In this document: piece by piece, positions 38,080 to 46,016 of the stretch
Numbering within the stretch: position 1 is the stretch's first letter
Layout: the number at the start of each line of letters is the position of its first letter
Assembly: GCF_002019765.1 (NCBI RefSeq)
Contig: NZ_KV917380.1
Location: 1,321,858 to 1,385,857, forward strand
DNA length: 64,000 nt
Source of the DNA: Shouchella oshimensis
GTDB lineage: Bacteria > Bacillota > Bacilli > Bacillales > Bacillaceae_D
Reading direction: 5' to 3'
Program-made: the position numbers and the translations under genes
The notes under the pieces: generated by a model
Database searches by the model: none
Told to the model about the DNA's origin: nothing
Seen by the model: the letters and a program-made list of their open reading frames with translations, nothing else

Positions 38080-39111
38080 ATGAAAACAAACATAGCGATT
38101 AATGGTTTTGGAAGAATTGGAAGAATGGTATTCCGTAAAGCATTTATAGAAGGTGATGTAACCATTAAAGCGATTAACGCCTCCTATCCAGCAGAGACGT
38201 TGGCGCATCTTATAAAATATGATACGGTTCATGGTCCGTTTATCGGTGAAGTATTTGCGAAAGATGGTAAACTATTTGTAAATGGACAGGAAGTAATTTT
38301 ATTGTCCGAAAGAGACCCTAAACAACTTCCTTGGAAAGAACTTAATGTAGATATCGTTATTGAAGCTACTGGTAAATTTAAAACAAGAGAAACAGCTGGT
38401 TACCATCTTGAAGCTGGGGCACAGAAAGTGATTATTACAGCACCTGCTAAAGGGGAAGATGTAACAATTGTAATGGGCGTAAACGAAAGCGATTACAAAG
38501 ACGATCATCACATTCTATCAAATGCTTCATGCACAACAAATTGTCTAGCTCCTGTAGTCAAAGTTCTGGAAGAAACATATGGAATCGAGAGTGGAATGAT
38601 GACAACGGTTCATTCTTATACGAATGACCAAAAGAACATTGATAATCCACATAAAGATTTGCGTCGTGCCCGTGCGTGTGGTCAATCAATTATTCCAACT
38701 TCAACAGGCGCAGCGAAAGCCATCTCGAAAGTACTACCTGAGTTAGAAGGGAAATTAACTGGTATGGCTTTACGTGTGCCAACACCAAATGTATCCCTTG
38801 TCGATCTTGTTGTGCAACTGAAAACGGATGTGACGGTTGATGAAGTGAATCAAACTTTTGTTCACGCTGCGAATCACGCCATGAAAGGGATCATAGGCTA
38901 TACAAGCGAGCCTCTTGTCTCAATCGATTTTAATGGCGAAGAGCAATCTGCAGTGATTGATGGGCAATCAACAACTGTATTAAACCGTCGTCAAGTCAAA
39001 CTATTAGCTTGGTACGACAATGAATGGGGTTATTCCTGTCGAGTTGTTGACCTGATGAACTTTGTTGCTGAACGAATGAAAAACAAGAAAGAAGCGTATT
39101 CAGCATCGTAA
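38080..39111 (+). CDS. gapB: Glyceraldehyde-3-phosphate dehydrogenase, gluconeogenic GapB type
   Basis: Reduces 1,3-bisphosphoglycerate to glyceraldehyde 3-phosphate, in bacilli with NADPH and in the gluconeogenic direction. The 343-residue protein has INGFGRIGRM at residues 6-15, the active site SNASCTTNCLAPV near 148-160 with the catalytic cysteine, and HSYTNDQ. The residue after the second Rossmann strand is not Asp (KAINASYP), consistent with NADP use. Order gapB-speD and the CcpN-type site support GapB over glycolytic GapA. Confidence 0.95.
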   Translation: MKTNIAINGFGRIGRMVFRKAFIEGDVTIKAINASYPAETLAHLIKYDTVHGPFIGEVFAKDGKLFVNGQEVILLSERDPKQLPWKELNVDIVIEATGKFKTRETAGYHLEAGAQKVIITAPAKGEDVTIVMGVNESDYKDDHHILSNASCTTNCLAPVVKVLEETYGIESGMMTTVHSYTNDQKNIDNPHKDLRRARACGQSIIPTSTGAAKAISKVLPELEGKLTGMALRVPTPNVSLVDLVVQLKTDVTVDEVNQTFVHAANHAMKGIIGYTSEPLVSIDFNGEEQSAVIDGQSTTVLNRRQVKLLAWYDNEWGYSCRVVDLMNFVAERMKNKKEAYSAS

Positions 39112-39142
39112 GAGTGAATTAAACCCATTCTTTAATTTTCAG

Positions 39143-39171
39143 TTGCAATAACGATTTAAAACAAGTATACT
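39143..39171 (+). promoter_or_regulatory. speD promoter
   Basis: TTGCAA (39143-39148), 17 bp, TATACT (39166-39171). The expected start, near 39178, falls inside the left arm of the terminator at 39172-39203. Confidence 0.7.
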
Positions 39172-39212
39172 GAATCCCGTGAGTTCGTTTAACTACGGGA
39201 TTCGTTTTTTCT
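39172..39212 (+). terminator. Terminator after gapB overlapping the speD transcription start
   Basis: GAATCCCGT (39172-39180) pairs perfectly with ACGGGATTC (39195-39203) around a 14-nt loop, followed by GTTTTTTCTT. Read-through from gapB would form it; RNA begun near 39178 would lack most of the left arm. Confidence 0.8.
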
Positions 39213-39317
39213 TACAGCATGGGTTAGGACCTCTTTGGACTAACTTTCCCCCCTGTACGGATGCGATCCTACATGCAGATAGGTGCATGGCGAATAACGA
39301 TTAAGGGGGATATCGAT
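39213..39317 (+). promoter_or_regulatory. speD leader with possible ribosome-site sequestration
   Basis: Hairpins: GTTAG (39223-39227) with CTAAC (39240-39244); GGAT (39259-39262) with ATCC (39266-39269); CATGCA (39272-39277) with TGCATG (39284-39289). A run of six C (39248-39253) flanked by T can pair with the Shine-Dalgarno stretch AGGGGGA (39304-39310), enclosing the last two hairpins. This would hide the speD start. I know no described class with this layout. Confidence 0.45.
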
Positions 39318-39710
39318 ATGGATACAATGGGTCGTCATGTCATTTCCGAGCTTTGGGGTTGTGACACAGAGAAACTGAATAACATGGAGTTTATTGAAAA
39401 AGTATTTGTTAATGCAGCGTTAAAAGCAGGAGCCGAAGTAAGAGAGGTTGCTTTTCATAAATTTGCACCACAAGGTGTAAGTGGAGTTGTGATTATTTCT
39501 GAATCACATTTAACGATTCATAGCTTTCCAGAGCATGGATACGCAAGCATTGACGTTTATACGTGTGGTCCAATTATTGATCCTAACGTAGCTGCATCCT
39601 TTATTGCAGAAGAGTTAGGCGCGAAAACGAGTGAAGTAGTTGAAATTCCTCGAGGCATGGGACCGATAAAAATGGATAAGAAAATGGAAATGAGCGAAAC
39701 AGCTCGTTAA
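39318..39710 (+). CDS. speD: S-adenosylmethionine decarboxylase proenzyme
   Basis: Makes decarboxylated SAM, the aminopropyl donor for spermidine. The 130-residue proenzyme cuts itself before Ser63 in [15 protein letters not shown], and that serine becomes the pyruvoyl cofactor; the conserved His68 and TCG near 82-84 are present. The frame is open from 39261, but AAGGGGGA and the family length favour ATG 39318. In B. subtilis speD follows gapB as here. No spermidine synthase gene is in the window. Confidence 0.95.
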   Translation: MDTMGRHVISELWGCDTEKLNNMEFIEKVFVNAALKAGAEVREVAFHKFAPQGVSGVVIISESHLTIHSFPEHGYASIDVYTCGPIIDPNVAASFIAEELGAKTSEVVEIPRGMGPIKMDKKMEMSETAR

Positions 39711-39716
39711 TGAATA

Positions 39717-39753
39717 AAAAGTATCGCATACAACATGATGCGGTACTTTTTTT
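39717..39753 (+). terminator. Terminator after speD
   Basis: AAAAGTATCGCAT pairs with ATGCGGTACTTTT (one G-U), followed by more T residues. Confidence 0.88.
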
Positions 39754-39855
39754 GTGTGGCTGAAGTTTAAAGAAAGTACATGCATAAAACCCTTCTGTAC
39801 CGCTTACAATCTTATGGTATGATAAGAAAAAAGGTGATAAAGGGAGTTGGATGCT

Positions 39856-40257
39856 TTGGGCGTTCGCGATACATTTAATCGAGTGTTTAGTACAAGAACT
39901 GAAACAGGGGAAGTGCATCCTAGTAAAGAACTGCAAACACGTTACTATAAAACGTCAAAAGACAAGGCTATGAAAGCAGTGGAAGATGTATTAAAAAAAC
40001 GAGGATTTGCAATTAAGCGCAGTGAAGAAGAGCGTGGAGAGATTGTTGGACAGTCCACAAAAGGAAAAAAAGTACTCATCGTTGTATCGGTCATAACGGT
40101 AAAACCGTTCCGCACAGCAGTCGATTTTTCCTGTGCAACGGAAACGTCTTTGCCAAGTGATTTTGGAAGCAGCCGTAAATTGACTGTTTCTTTATATAAG
40201 GAACTAGACGATGCCCTTCCATACATAGGCTCAGCACTTGGGAGTGAATTATTATAA
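39856..40257 (+). CDS. Hypothetical small cytosolic protein
   Basis: A 133-residue soluble protein, rich in lysine and serine, with no signal peptide or membrane segment. It alternates helical (residues 20-45, KDKAMKAVEDVLKKRGF) and strand-like stretches (KVLIVVSVITVKP, AVDFSC). The frame opens at TTG 39847, but AAAGGGAG at 39838-39845 is too close to it; TTG 39856 has better spacing. An extended -10, TGG-TATGAT (39816-39823), lies just upstream. I do not recognise the family. Confidence 0.7.
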   Translation: MGVRDTFNRVFSTRTETGEVHPSKELQTRYYKTSKDKAMKAVEDVLKKRGFAIKRSEEERGEIVGQSTKGKKVLIVVSVITVKPFRTAVDFSCATETSLPSDFGSSRKLTVSLYKELDDALPYIGSALGSELL

Positions 40258-40261
40258 TTGC

Positions 40262-40290
40262 TTGCCAGAACGTGTTTTTTTTACTATGAT
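40262..40290 (+). promoter_or_regulatory. nrdR promoter
   Basis: TTGCCA (40262-40267), 17-bp spacer, TATGAT (40285-40290); a good sigma-A match 43 bp before the nrdR start. Confidence 0.7.
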
Positions 40291-40332
40291 AGACTAAAAT
40301 GAAGTGTATAGGTCACAAATGGAGATGATGAG

Positions 40333-40788
40333 ATGCGCTGTCCCAAATGTCACCATAATGGTACACGGGTATTAGATTCTAGACCAAGCGATGAAAGTCG
40401 TTCAATTAAACGAAGACGCGAATGTGAACAGTGCATGCAGCGTTTCACAACCTTTGAAACGGTCGAAGAAACACCGTTACTGGTCATAAAGAAAGACGGA
40501 ATGCGGGAAGAGTTCAGCAAAGAGAAGATGCTTAGAGGGCTCGTTCGTGCGTGCGAAAAACGTCCTGTCCCTATTGAAACCCTTGAAGACATTGTTCTGA
40601 ACATCGAACGCCAATTGCGTGATGATGGGAAGAAAGAAGTTCAAAGTGAAGACGTAGGTGAACTCGTTATGGGGTATTTAGCAGAAGTCGATGACGTTGC
40701 CTATGTTCGATTTGCTTCTGTTTATAGGCAGTTTAAAGATATTAATGTTTTTATAAAAGAACTAACGGATTTAATGAACAAAGGATAA
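40333..40788 (+). CDS. nrdR: Transcriptional regulator NrdR
   Basis: Represses ribonucleotide reductase genes when dATP is high. The 151-residue protein has an N-terminal zinc ribbon (Cys 3, 6, 31 and 34) that contains the DNA-binding arginines of [11 protein letters not shown], and an ATP-cone domain (about 46-136) with [16 protein letters not shown]. Length is typical. A hairpin after the gene partly insulates it from dnaB. Confidence 0.97.
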   Translation: MRCPKCHHNGTRVLDSRPSDESRSIKRRRECEQCMQRFTTFETVEETPLLVIKKDGMREEFSKEKMLRGLVRACEKRPVPIETLEDIVLNIERQLRDDGKKEVQSEDVGELVMGYLAEVDDVAYVRFASVYRQFKDINVFIKELTDLMNKG

Positions 40789-40790
40789 AA

Positions 40791-40826
40791 GGAGCTAAAG
40801 CGAAGCTGCGCTTGAGCTCTTTTTTA
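40791..40826 (+). terminator. Hairpin terminator between nrdR and dnaB
   Basis: AGGAGCT-A-AAGCG pairs with CGCTT-G-AGCTCT around a short loop, followed by T residues. dnaB begins only 17 bp later, so read-through or a promoter inside nrdR is needed for dnaB. Confidence 0.75.
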
Positions 40827-40842
40827 CGCTAGGAGGAGAATG

Positions 40843-42258
40843 ATGTCTACACACTGGAAAGAAGTGTTGCCAGTTGACTCATATAGAATTAGGCTAGCGG
40901 ACTTTATTACCGAAATTGATACACACGTCCTCACATTGCTTTATCAACCGTTAATTGGAGCGGACGCTGTTGGGCTTTACAAAAGCCTTCTTGCTCAGCT
41001 ACCAAAAGACGTTTTTGAGGGGGATGTTCATACTCACCAGCACTTACGTTTAATGGTTGGCTTAACAATGCCAGATTTGCTAGAAGCTCGAAAAAAGCTA
41101 GAAGCGATTGATTTAATGCGGACATATCAACATAAATCACAGGATAAGCGATCGTTTATCTATGAGATTCAGCCGCCAATGAAACCAGTTCAATTTTTTA
41201 CTGATGATGTGCTTAGCGTTTTTTTGTTTAATAAATTAGGAAAAAAAGGCTACCTCGCTATTAAGGAACGATTTAGTTTAAAAGAAATTGATCAAGAAGC
41301 TTATGAAGAAGTTACGGTATCGTTTTCGGATGTCTTTGCATCGTTGCAACACTCAGAAATGCAGTCTGCTTTAATGGATCGCCAAGGTTCTACAATAGAT
41401 GATCGCTCGAACGTTCTCGGAAAAGAAAAACAAGGACTATCGTTTCAGACCTTTGATAGTGAACTCATGATTCAATCATTATCAAGTTATGTGGTGCCTA
41501 AAGATGTGCTAACAGATGAGTTACTAGAATTAGTGAAAAAATTAGCCTTTGTTTATCAAGTTGAACCACTAACAATGGCAAATTTAATTGAGCGTGCCAT
41601 CGTAAACGGTGAATTAGAGGATAAAAAACTGCGGAAAACAGTGCAAACGTGGTATAAGCTTGAAAGTAGTGCAGTGGCACCGGCCCTTGGATTAAAAACA
41701 CAACCACAATCAAAACGGACGGTTCACAAGGAGCCGAAGTCAGAGGAAGAGCGGGTTATTCAATTTTATGAAGAAACAGCTCCGTTAACGTTACTGGAAT
41801 TAAGGCAAGAAGGGGCAGTTGTATCGCCTCCTGACATAAAAATTATTGAAGAGTTAATGGTGGATTATTTATTAAACCCTGGAGTCATTAATGTACTGAT
41901 AGATTACAATTTATTTCAGAATGATATGAAGCTATCAAAACTATTTATGCAGAAAATGGCTGGTCATTGGAAGCGAAAAAAGATTGGAACGGTTCCAGAA
42001 GCTATTCAGCTCGTAAAAACGGATAAGCAAAAGAAAAAAGAAGGACAGGCAAACCGTTCTTCTGGTAAACGGAATAAGCGACAGGATGCGCTGCCGAAAT
42101 GGCTAGTTCAAGAGAAAGATGAAGAGAAGAATCAACAGCAATCATCTCAACAACCAGCTGTGAAAACAAGCGAATCGAAAGGAAATACGGATACTCAAGA
42201 ACTCGCTCAATTGATGGCGGAACGAAACCGTCGTCGTGCGCAGAAGGGAGATCATTAA
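40843..42258 (+). CDS. dnaB: Replication initiation and membrane attachment protein DnaB
   Basis: Helicase co-loader of Firmicutes, 471 residues, not the E. coli DnaB helicase. It works with DnaD and DnaI to load the replicative helicase at oriC and at restart sites. The N-terminal winged-helix region (1-110) and the DnaB/DnaD C-terminal repeat (about 310-390, LRQEGAVVSPPDIKIIEELMVDY) can be traced. The tail from about 395 is lysine- and glutamine-rich and likely disordered. ATG 40843 is better spaced from AGGAGG than ATG 40840. dnaI follows without a gap. Confidence 0.93.
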   Translation: MSTHWKEVLPVDSYRIRLADFITEIDTHVLTLLYQPLIGADAVGLYKSLLAQLPKDVFEGDVHTHQHLRLMVGLTMPDLLEARKKLEAIDLMRTYQHKSQDKRSFIYEIQPPMKPVQFFTDDVLSVFLFNKLGKKGYLAIKERFSLKEIDQEAYEEVTVSFSDVFASLQHSEMQSALMDRQGSTIDDRSNVLGKEKQGLSFQTFDSELMIQSLSSYVVPKDVLTDELLELVKKLAFVYQVEPLTMANLIERAIVNGELEDKKLRKTVQTWYKLESSAVAPALGLKTQPQSKRTVHKEPKSEEERVIQFYEETAPLTLLELRQEGAVVSPPDIKIIEELMVDYLLNPGVINVLIDYNLFQNDMKLSKLFMQKMAGHWKRKKIGTVPEAIQLVKTDKQKKKEGQANRSSGKRNKRQDALPKWLVQEKDEEKNQQQSSQQPAVKTSESKGNTDTQELAQLMAERNRRRAQKGDH

Positions 42259-43185
42259 ATGGATTCCATTCAAAAATCGTTTGCTGCCATGGATAAAGGT
42301 GGACGACTTCAAAAACAAATTGCAGAACAAAAAAAACGAGTCGTCCTGTCGAAACCAGTTCAATCATTTTTACGGGAAGCAAATGAAGTAACCGAAGATA
42401 TGATTGATCGTGGCCTAAGCAAGCTTTATGAGTTCAAAAAGGAACGAGAGCATTGTGAGACTTGTCCTGGACTAGAAAATTGTCCGAATATGATGCAAGG
42501 GTATCGTCCAAGTGTTTATGTGGAAAGAGGCAGTTTGGAGCTAACGTATTCTAAATGCCCACTTAAAGTAGACGATGAAGAAAAGAAGCTTCAGCAAGGC
42601 ATGATTCAATCTTTTTATATTCCAAAAGATGTGTTAGAAGCTACTTTTGACCTTATTGAGCAAGATTCCGATCGAACAAAAGCGATAACGGAAGCGATTA
42701 AATTTGCTTCAACTGCACAGCCAGGAGAGAATGGCCACGGTTTGTATTTATATGGGAAGTTTGGTGTTGGAAAATCCTACTTATTAGGTGCAATTGCCAA
42801 CGATTTAAAAGAAAGTCGTATTCAAAGTGCCTTAATTTATACACCCGATTTCTTTCGTGAGATGAAGGCAGCCATTGGAGACGGTACCTTTCAAGAGAAA
42901 TTAGAGGTAGTTCGTCGAGTGCCGGTTTTAATGTTAGATGACATTGGAGCAGAAACAACAACAGCGTGGACGAGAGACGAAATTCTTGGTCCTATTATGC
43001 AGTACCGTATGTCAGAGCGATTGCCTACTGTTTTTACATCAAACTATGATTATGATGAATTGGAGGTTCAGCTCGCTTATTCGGATAAAGGTGGAACTGA
43101 GGAATTAAAAGCAAAGCGGATCATGGAACGAATTAAGCACTTTACAACTCTTGTTGAAGTGAAAGGGAAAAATCGACGAAGTTAG
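42259..43185 (+). CDS. dnaI: Primosomal protein DnaI (helicase loader)
   Basis: AAA+ ATPase of 308 residues that loads the replicative helicase. The N-terminal domain has a cysteine set CETCPGLENCP near residues 67-77 that fits its zinc-binding helicase-interaction domain. The ATPase domain has Walker A GKFGVGKSYLL near 165-175 and Walker B VLMLDDIGAE near 222-231. It starts one base after the dnaB stop. Its own stop codon TAG lies at 43183-43185, so the last two bases of the stop are the first two of the repeat element. Confidence 0.95.
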   Translation: MDSIQKSFAAMDKGGRLQKQIAEQKKRVVLSKPVQSFLREANEVTEDMIDRGLSKLYEFKKEREHCETCPGLENCPNMMQGYRPSVYVERGSLELTYSKCPLKVDDEEKKLQQGMIQSFYIPKDVLEATFDLIEQDSDRTKAITEAIKFASTAQPGENGHGLYLYGKFGVGKSYLLGAIANDLKESRIQSALIYTPDFFREMKAAIGDGTFQEKLEVVRRVPVLMLDDIGAETTTAWTRDEILGPIMQYRMSERLPTVFTSNYDYDELEVQLAYSDKGGTEELKAKRIMERIKHFTTLVEVKGKNRRS

Positions 43186-43458
43186 AGGCTGGGACAAAAG
43201 TAGATAGACAGACCAAAATGACGAACATTCCTGAAAATAGGAACGTTCGTCGTTTGTTTTATATGAAAATGAGCGGAAGGAGTATCCAAGACTCCTGGGG
43301 GATCAGCACGTGCCTGAAGACTCTGGAGTGGCGGTTTTCCACGGAGGAGGCTGAGGCCGTGTCCCCGGAAAGCGAAGGATTCTCCTGTAGCGGTGCTACT
43401 CAGCATATTTTAGACTATTCGTCTTTTCAAATACTACTTTTCGTTATGTCCCAGCCTC
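43184..43458. repeat. 275-bp intergenic inverted-repeat element (MITE-like, non-coding)
   Basis: The gap 43186-43566 holds this element. Its ends are perfect 13-bp inverted repeats: AGAGGCTGGGACA (43184-43196) and TGTCCCAGCCTCT (43446-43458). Inside are further hairpins, notably ACGAACATTCCT (43221-43232) with AGGAACGTTCGT (43239-43250), and GGAGT with ACTCC near 43278-43294. From memory, similar GAGGCTGGGACA-bounded units recur in many alkaliphilic or halotolerant bacilli. The right end runs into CTTCTTTTT, so the folded transcript could also act as a terminator for dnaI. No transposase is encoded. Confidence 0.85.
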
Positions 43459-43566
43459 TTCTTTTTATATAAAGTGTTAGAGCCGATTGAATTGGAAGTT
43501 TAAGAATAACTATGATACGATTAAGAAGACTACTAGACTATTTATTTGTGCTTGGGGGTACAAGAG

Positions 43567-44679
43567 ATGAGCGTAGATGCGATTCTAGAAAGAGCCGTTA
43601 ACGGCGAACGTATTTCCATGGAAGATGCTGTGGAACTTTATAAATGTGATGACTTAGATAAATTAGGACGAGCGGCAGACGCAATAATGAAGCAATGGCA
43701 CCCTGAGCCAGTGACAACTTTTGTAATTGGTCGTAATGTCAATTATACAAACTTCTGTGATACATATTGTTCGTTTTGCGCATTTTATCGTCCGCCAAAT
43801 CATAAAGACGGCTATGTTCTTGATGATGAAGTGATTTTTCAAAAAATAAAAGAGACAGAAGATGTTGGTGGGACAGAAATTTTAATGCAAGGTGGAACAA
43901 ACCCGAATTTAAAACTTGATTATTATACAGATCTCTTAAAAGGAATTAAAAAGAGGTTTCCTAACATTTGGATGCACTCGTTTTCACCAGCTGAAATTTG
44001 GAAGATAGCGGAAGTAATGGATATGACTGTTGAAGACGTATTGCGTGAACTTCATGAGGCTGGACTGGATTCAATGCCAGGTGGTGGCGCAGAGATTCTA
44101 ACAGAAGAAACAAGAATGCGTGTTAGCCGCTTAAAAGTAACAGCTGATCAATGGTTAGAAGCCATGAAGGCATCTAAAAAAGTTGGGATGTTCGGATCAG
44201 CAACAATGGTTATTGGGTTCGGCGAATCGTTCGAGGAGCGAGCGCTTCACTTACAACGCGTTCGAGATGCTCAAGATGAAACAGGTTGCTTTACTGCGTT
44301 TATTTCATGGCTGTTGCAGCCTGAAAATACAGGCTTGAGACGTTTAGAAAAATTAACCCCTGAAGACTATTTAAAAAATGTGGCGATCTCTCGTATTTTC
44401 CTTGATAACATTGCCAATTTCCAGTCTTCCTGGGTAACAATGGGCCCTGAAGTTGGGAAGAAATCATTGCATTTCGGCTGTAATGACTTTGGCAGTACGA
44501 TGATGGAGGAAAATGTTGTATCAGCTGCGAACACAACACATAAGGTCAATTCTAACTTAACCTTAAAACTTATTCGCGAAGCTGGTAAGATTCCGGCTCA
44601 GCGAAATACAAAGTATGACATCCTTCACCGTTTTGAAGGCGATGAAACGGTTGATAAAGATTTCGTGATGCAAAATTAA
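43567..44679 (+). CDS. mqnC: MqnC-like radical SAM enzyme, cyclic dehypoxanthine futalosine synthase
   Basis: A 370-residue radical SAM protein. Cys64, Cys68 and Cys71 (CDTYCSFC) ligate the 4Fe-4S cluster. Further family motifs are MQGGTNPNL near 109-117, HSFSPAEI near 137-144 and PGGGAEIL near 171-178. MqnC closes the ring of dehypoxanthine futalosine in the alternative route to menaquinone. MqnE and CofG/CofH relatives share the fold; the motif set and absence of cofactor F420 in Bacillaceae favour MqnC. RBS GGGGG sets the ATG at 43567. No other futalosine gene is in the window. Confidence 0.87.
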   Translation: MSVDAILERAVNGERISMEDAVELYKCDDLDKLGRAADAIMKQWHPEPVTTFVIGRNVNYTNFCDTYCSFCAFYRPPNHKDGYVLDDEVIFQKIKETEDVGGTEILMQGGTNPNLKLDYYTDLLKGIKKRFPNIWMHSFSPAEIWKIAEVMDMTVEDVLRELHEAGLDSMPGGGAEILTEETRMRVSRLKVTADQWLEAMKASKKVGMFGSATMVIGFGESFEERALHLQRVRDAQDETGCFTAFISWLLQPENTGLRRLEKLTPEDYLKNVAISRIFLDNIANFQSSWVTMGPEVGKKSLHFGCNDFGSTMMEENVVSAANTTHKVNSNLTLKLIREAGKIPAQRNTKYDILHRFEGDETVDKDFVMQN

Positions 44680-44686
44680 ATAAAGT

Positions 44687-44728
44687 AAATGCCCTAGAGT
44701 GCTTGGCGCTTAAGGGCATTTATTTTTT
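44687..44728 (+). terminator. Terminator after mqnC
   Basis: AAATGCCCT (44687-44695) pairs with AGGGCATTT (44713-44721), with a T run after it. Confidence 0.85.
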
Positions 44729-44833
44729 ATAACAGCCTCTTCATTCGGAAGGCATGTTTCTTCTCTTTTATACATACGTTAAAAGTAAAGTGTGCAAAAG
44801 GAAGAGTATGCGGAATGTTAGGGGGACTTGAGT

Positions 44834-45694
44834 TTGCTTGCGATTTATTTTGAGGATCAAGACAATTGCACTAGACTAGCTAAAAAAATAGCGATAGCCA
44901 TTAAACAATTTCATAAACTCGGCATAAACGCCACAATGGAACAAAGGGAAGGGAATGAACTACGATTCCTTCTTACCGATGAAACAGATCAATCAGATGA
45001 CCCTTACTATAGTTTTTTAGCCGCGCTATTAACGGAAGACCTTATAAAAACGAAGGAACATCTACTGTTAAAACAGTATGCGTATACAGATTTTCATTTA
45101 GTAGAAGAGGAACAAAGGCAAGTGGTTTCCATTGCGCAGGCAATATTCAACGAAGATCGAGAAGATGGTGTGAGTAAAAGATTGGCAAGCAGTCGATGCA
45201 CAGCGCTCTATCAAGCTTTTTTTCACCAAATGAAGGCACAAAAAAACCTATTCTATGAACCTTTTTTAACGTTTAGAATGAAAGCGTACACGGAAATTGT
45301 GTTGGATTGTTTGGAATTAGCAGTAGACGAATATTGGTTAGAACAAGAACATCAAACAACCCTTGATGTCATTCGTCAGACTGTTGAACAGCAAAAAACA
45401 AAACGACGTCTAATTTATCTCGTGCACGATGAAACGTTCCGGTTTTATGATGATGCGTTTCGAGAACTAACAAAGGATGAATGTCACTTCTATATGTCTG
45501 AAAAAACAGCCGATCATACGGTTGTAGGGAAAATGGAGTACCTCATTCTTACCCTCATTGAAATGTCCCCAGAATACATCTACTTATTTACAAAACAGCC
45601 GGACCATCATACTATTTTACTGATTCAATCGATTTACCAAGAGCGCTTAAAAGTGTATCCTTTTGAACGCTATGCGACAACATCAGGTAAGTAA
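44834..45694 (+). CDS. ytxC: Sporulation protein YtxC
   Basis: A 286-residue soluble protein matching the YtxC family in length and in its place before thrS. No catalytic motif is visible; it is mainly helical with many aromatic and acidic residues, and contains three cysteines. AGGGGGA is only two bases from the TTG at 44828, so the TTG at 44834 is the more likely start. The family is associated with sporulation, mechanism unknown. It is followed by the thrS T-box promoter. Confidence 0.83.
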   Translation: MLAIYFEDQDNCTRLAKKIAIAIKQFHKLGINATMEQREGNELRFLLTDETDQSDDPYYSFLAALLTEDLIKTKEHLLLKQYAYTDFHLVEEEQRQVVSIAQAIFNEDREDGVSKRLASSRCTALYQAFFHQMKAQKNLFYEPFLTFRMKAYTEIVLDCLELAVDEYWLEQEHQTTLDVIRQTVEQQKTKRRLIYLVHDETFRFYDDAFRELTKDECHFYMSEKTADHTVVGKMEYLILTLIEMSPEYIYLFTKQPDHHTILLIQSIYQERLKVYPFERYATTSGK

Positions 45695-45709
45695 AAGAGG
45701 AAAATAGAC

Positions 45710-45739
45710 TTGCATTCTGCACATGTGTCTATGTATAAT
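45710..45739 (+). promoter_or_regulatory. thrS promoter
   Basis: TTGCAT (45710-45715), 18-bp spacer, TATAAT (45734-45739), just before the T-box leader. Confidence 0.75.
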
Positions 45740-45745
45740 ATGAAG

Positions 45746-45981
45746 ATGGAAAGCAAAAAGTGATGAGAAGGACAAGATGTTTCAAATTATGACTTATTAG
45801 AGAATGGAGTCTAGGCTGAAAGCTCCTAAGTTTGATTGAATCATTACCACCTTTGAACTGTTTCGGTGAAAACAAGTAATCGAAGCCGGCCCGCAACCGT
45901 TATCTGTATGTAGAGTATTGTAATAGGGTGGAACCACGAAACCACACTCGTCCCTTTTTTAGAGGAACGAGTGTTTTTTTT
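45746..45981 (+). ncRNA. T-box leader, threonine specific
   Basis: This leader fills most of the 322-bp gap before thrS. The T-box AGGGTGGAACCACG lies at 45925-45938. The specifier is ACC at 45846-45848 (threonine), followed by A as usual. The terminator is ACACTCGT (45944-45951) with ACGAGTGT (45967-45974) and a T tract to 45981. Uncharged tRNA-Thr is expected to favour the antiterminator and allow thrS transcription. Confidence 0.93.
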
Positions 45982-46016
45982 ATTTTAAAAAAAGCGAAGA
46001 AGAAAGGATGAATACA

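Noticed and set aside
39601-39936. 111-codon minus-strand frame over the end of speD
   Set aside because: Crosses the speD terminator and the next promoter; no ribosome binding site.
43218-43472. 84-codon open frame inside the inverted-repeat element
   Set aside because: It follows the repeat's hairpins, has no ribosome binding site, and repeat families of this kind are non-coding.
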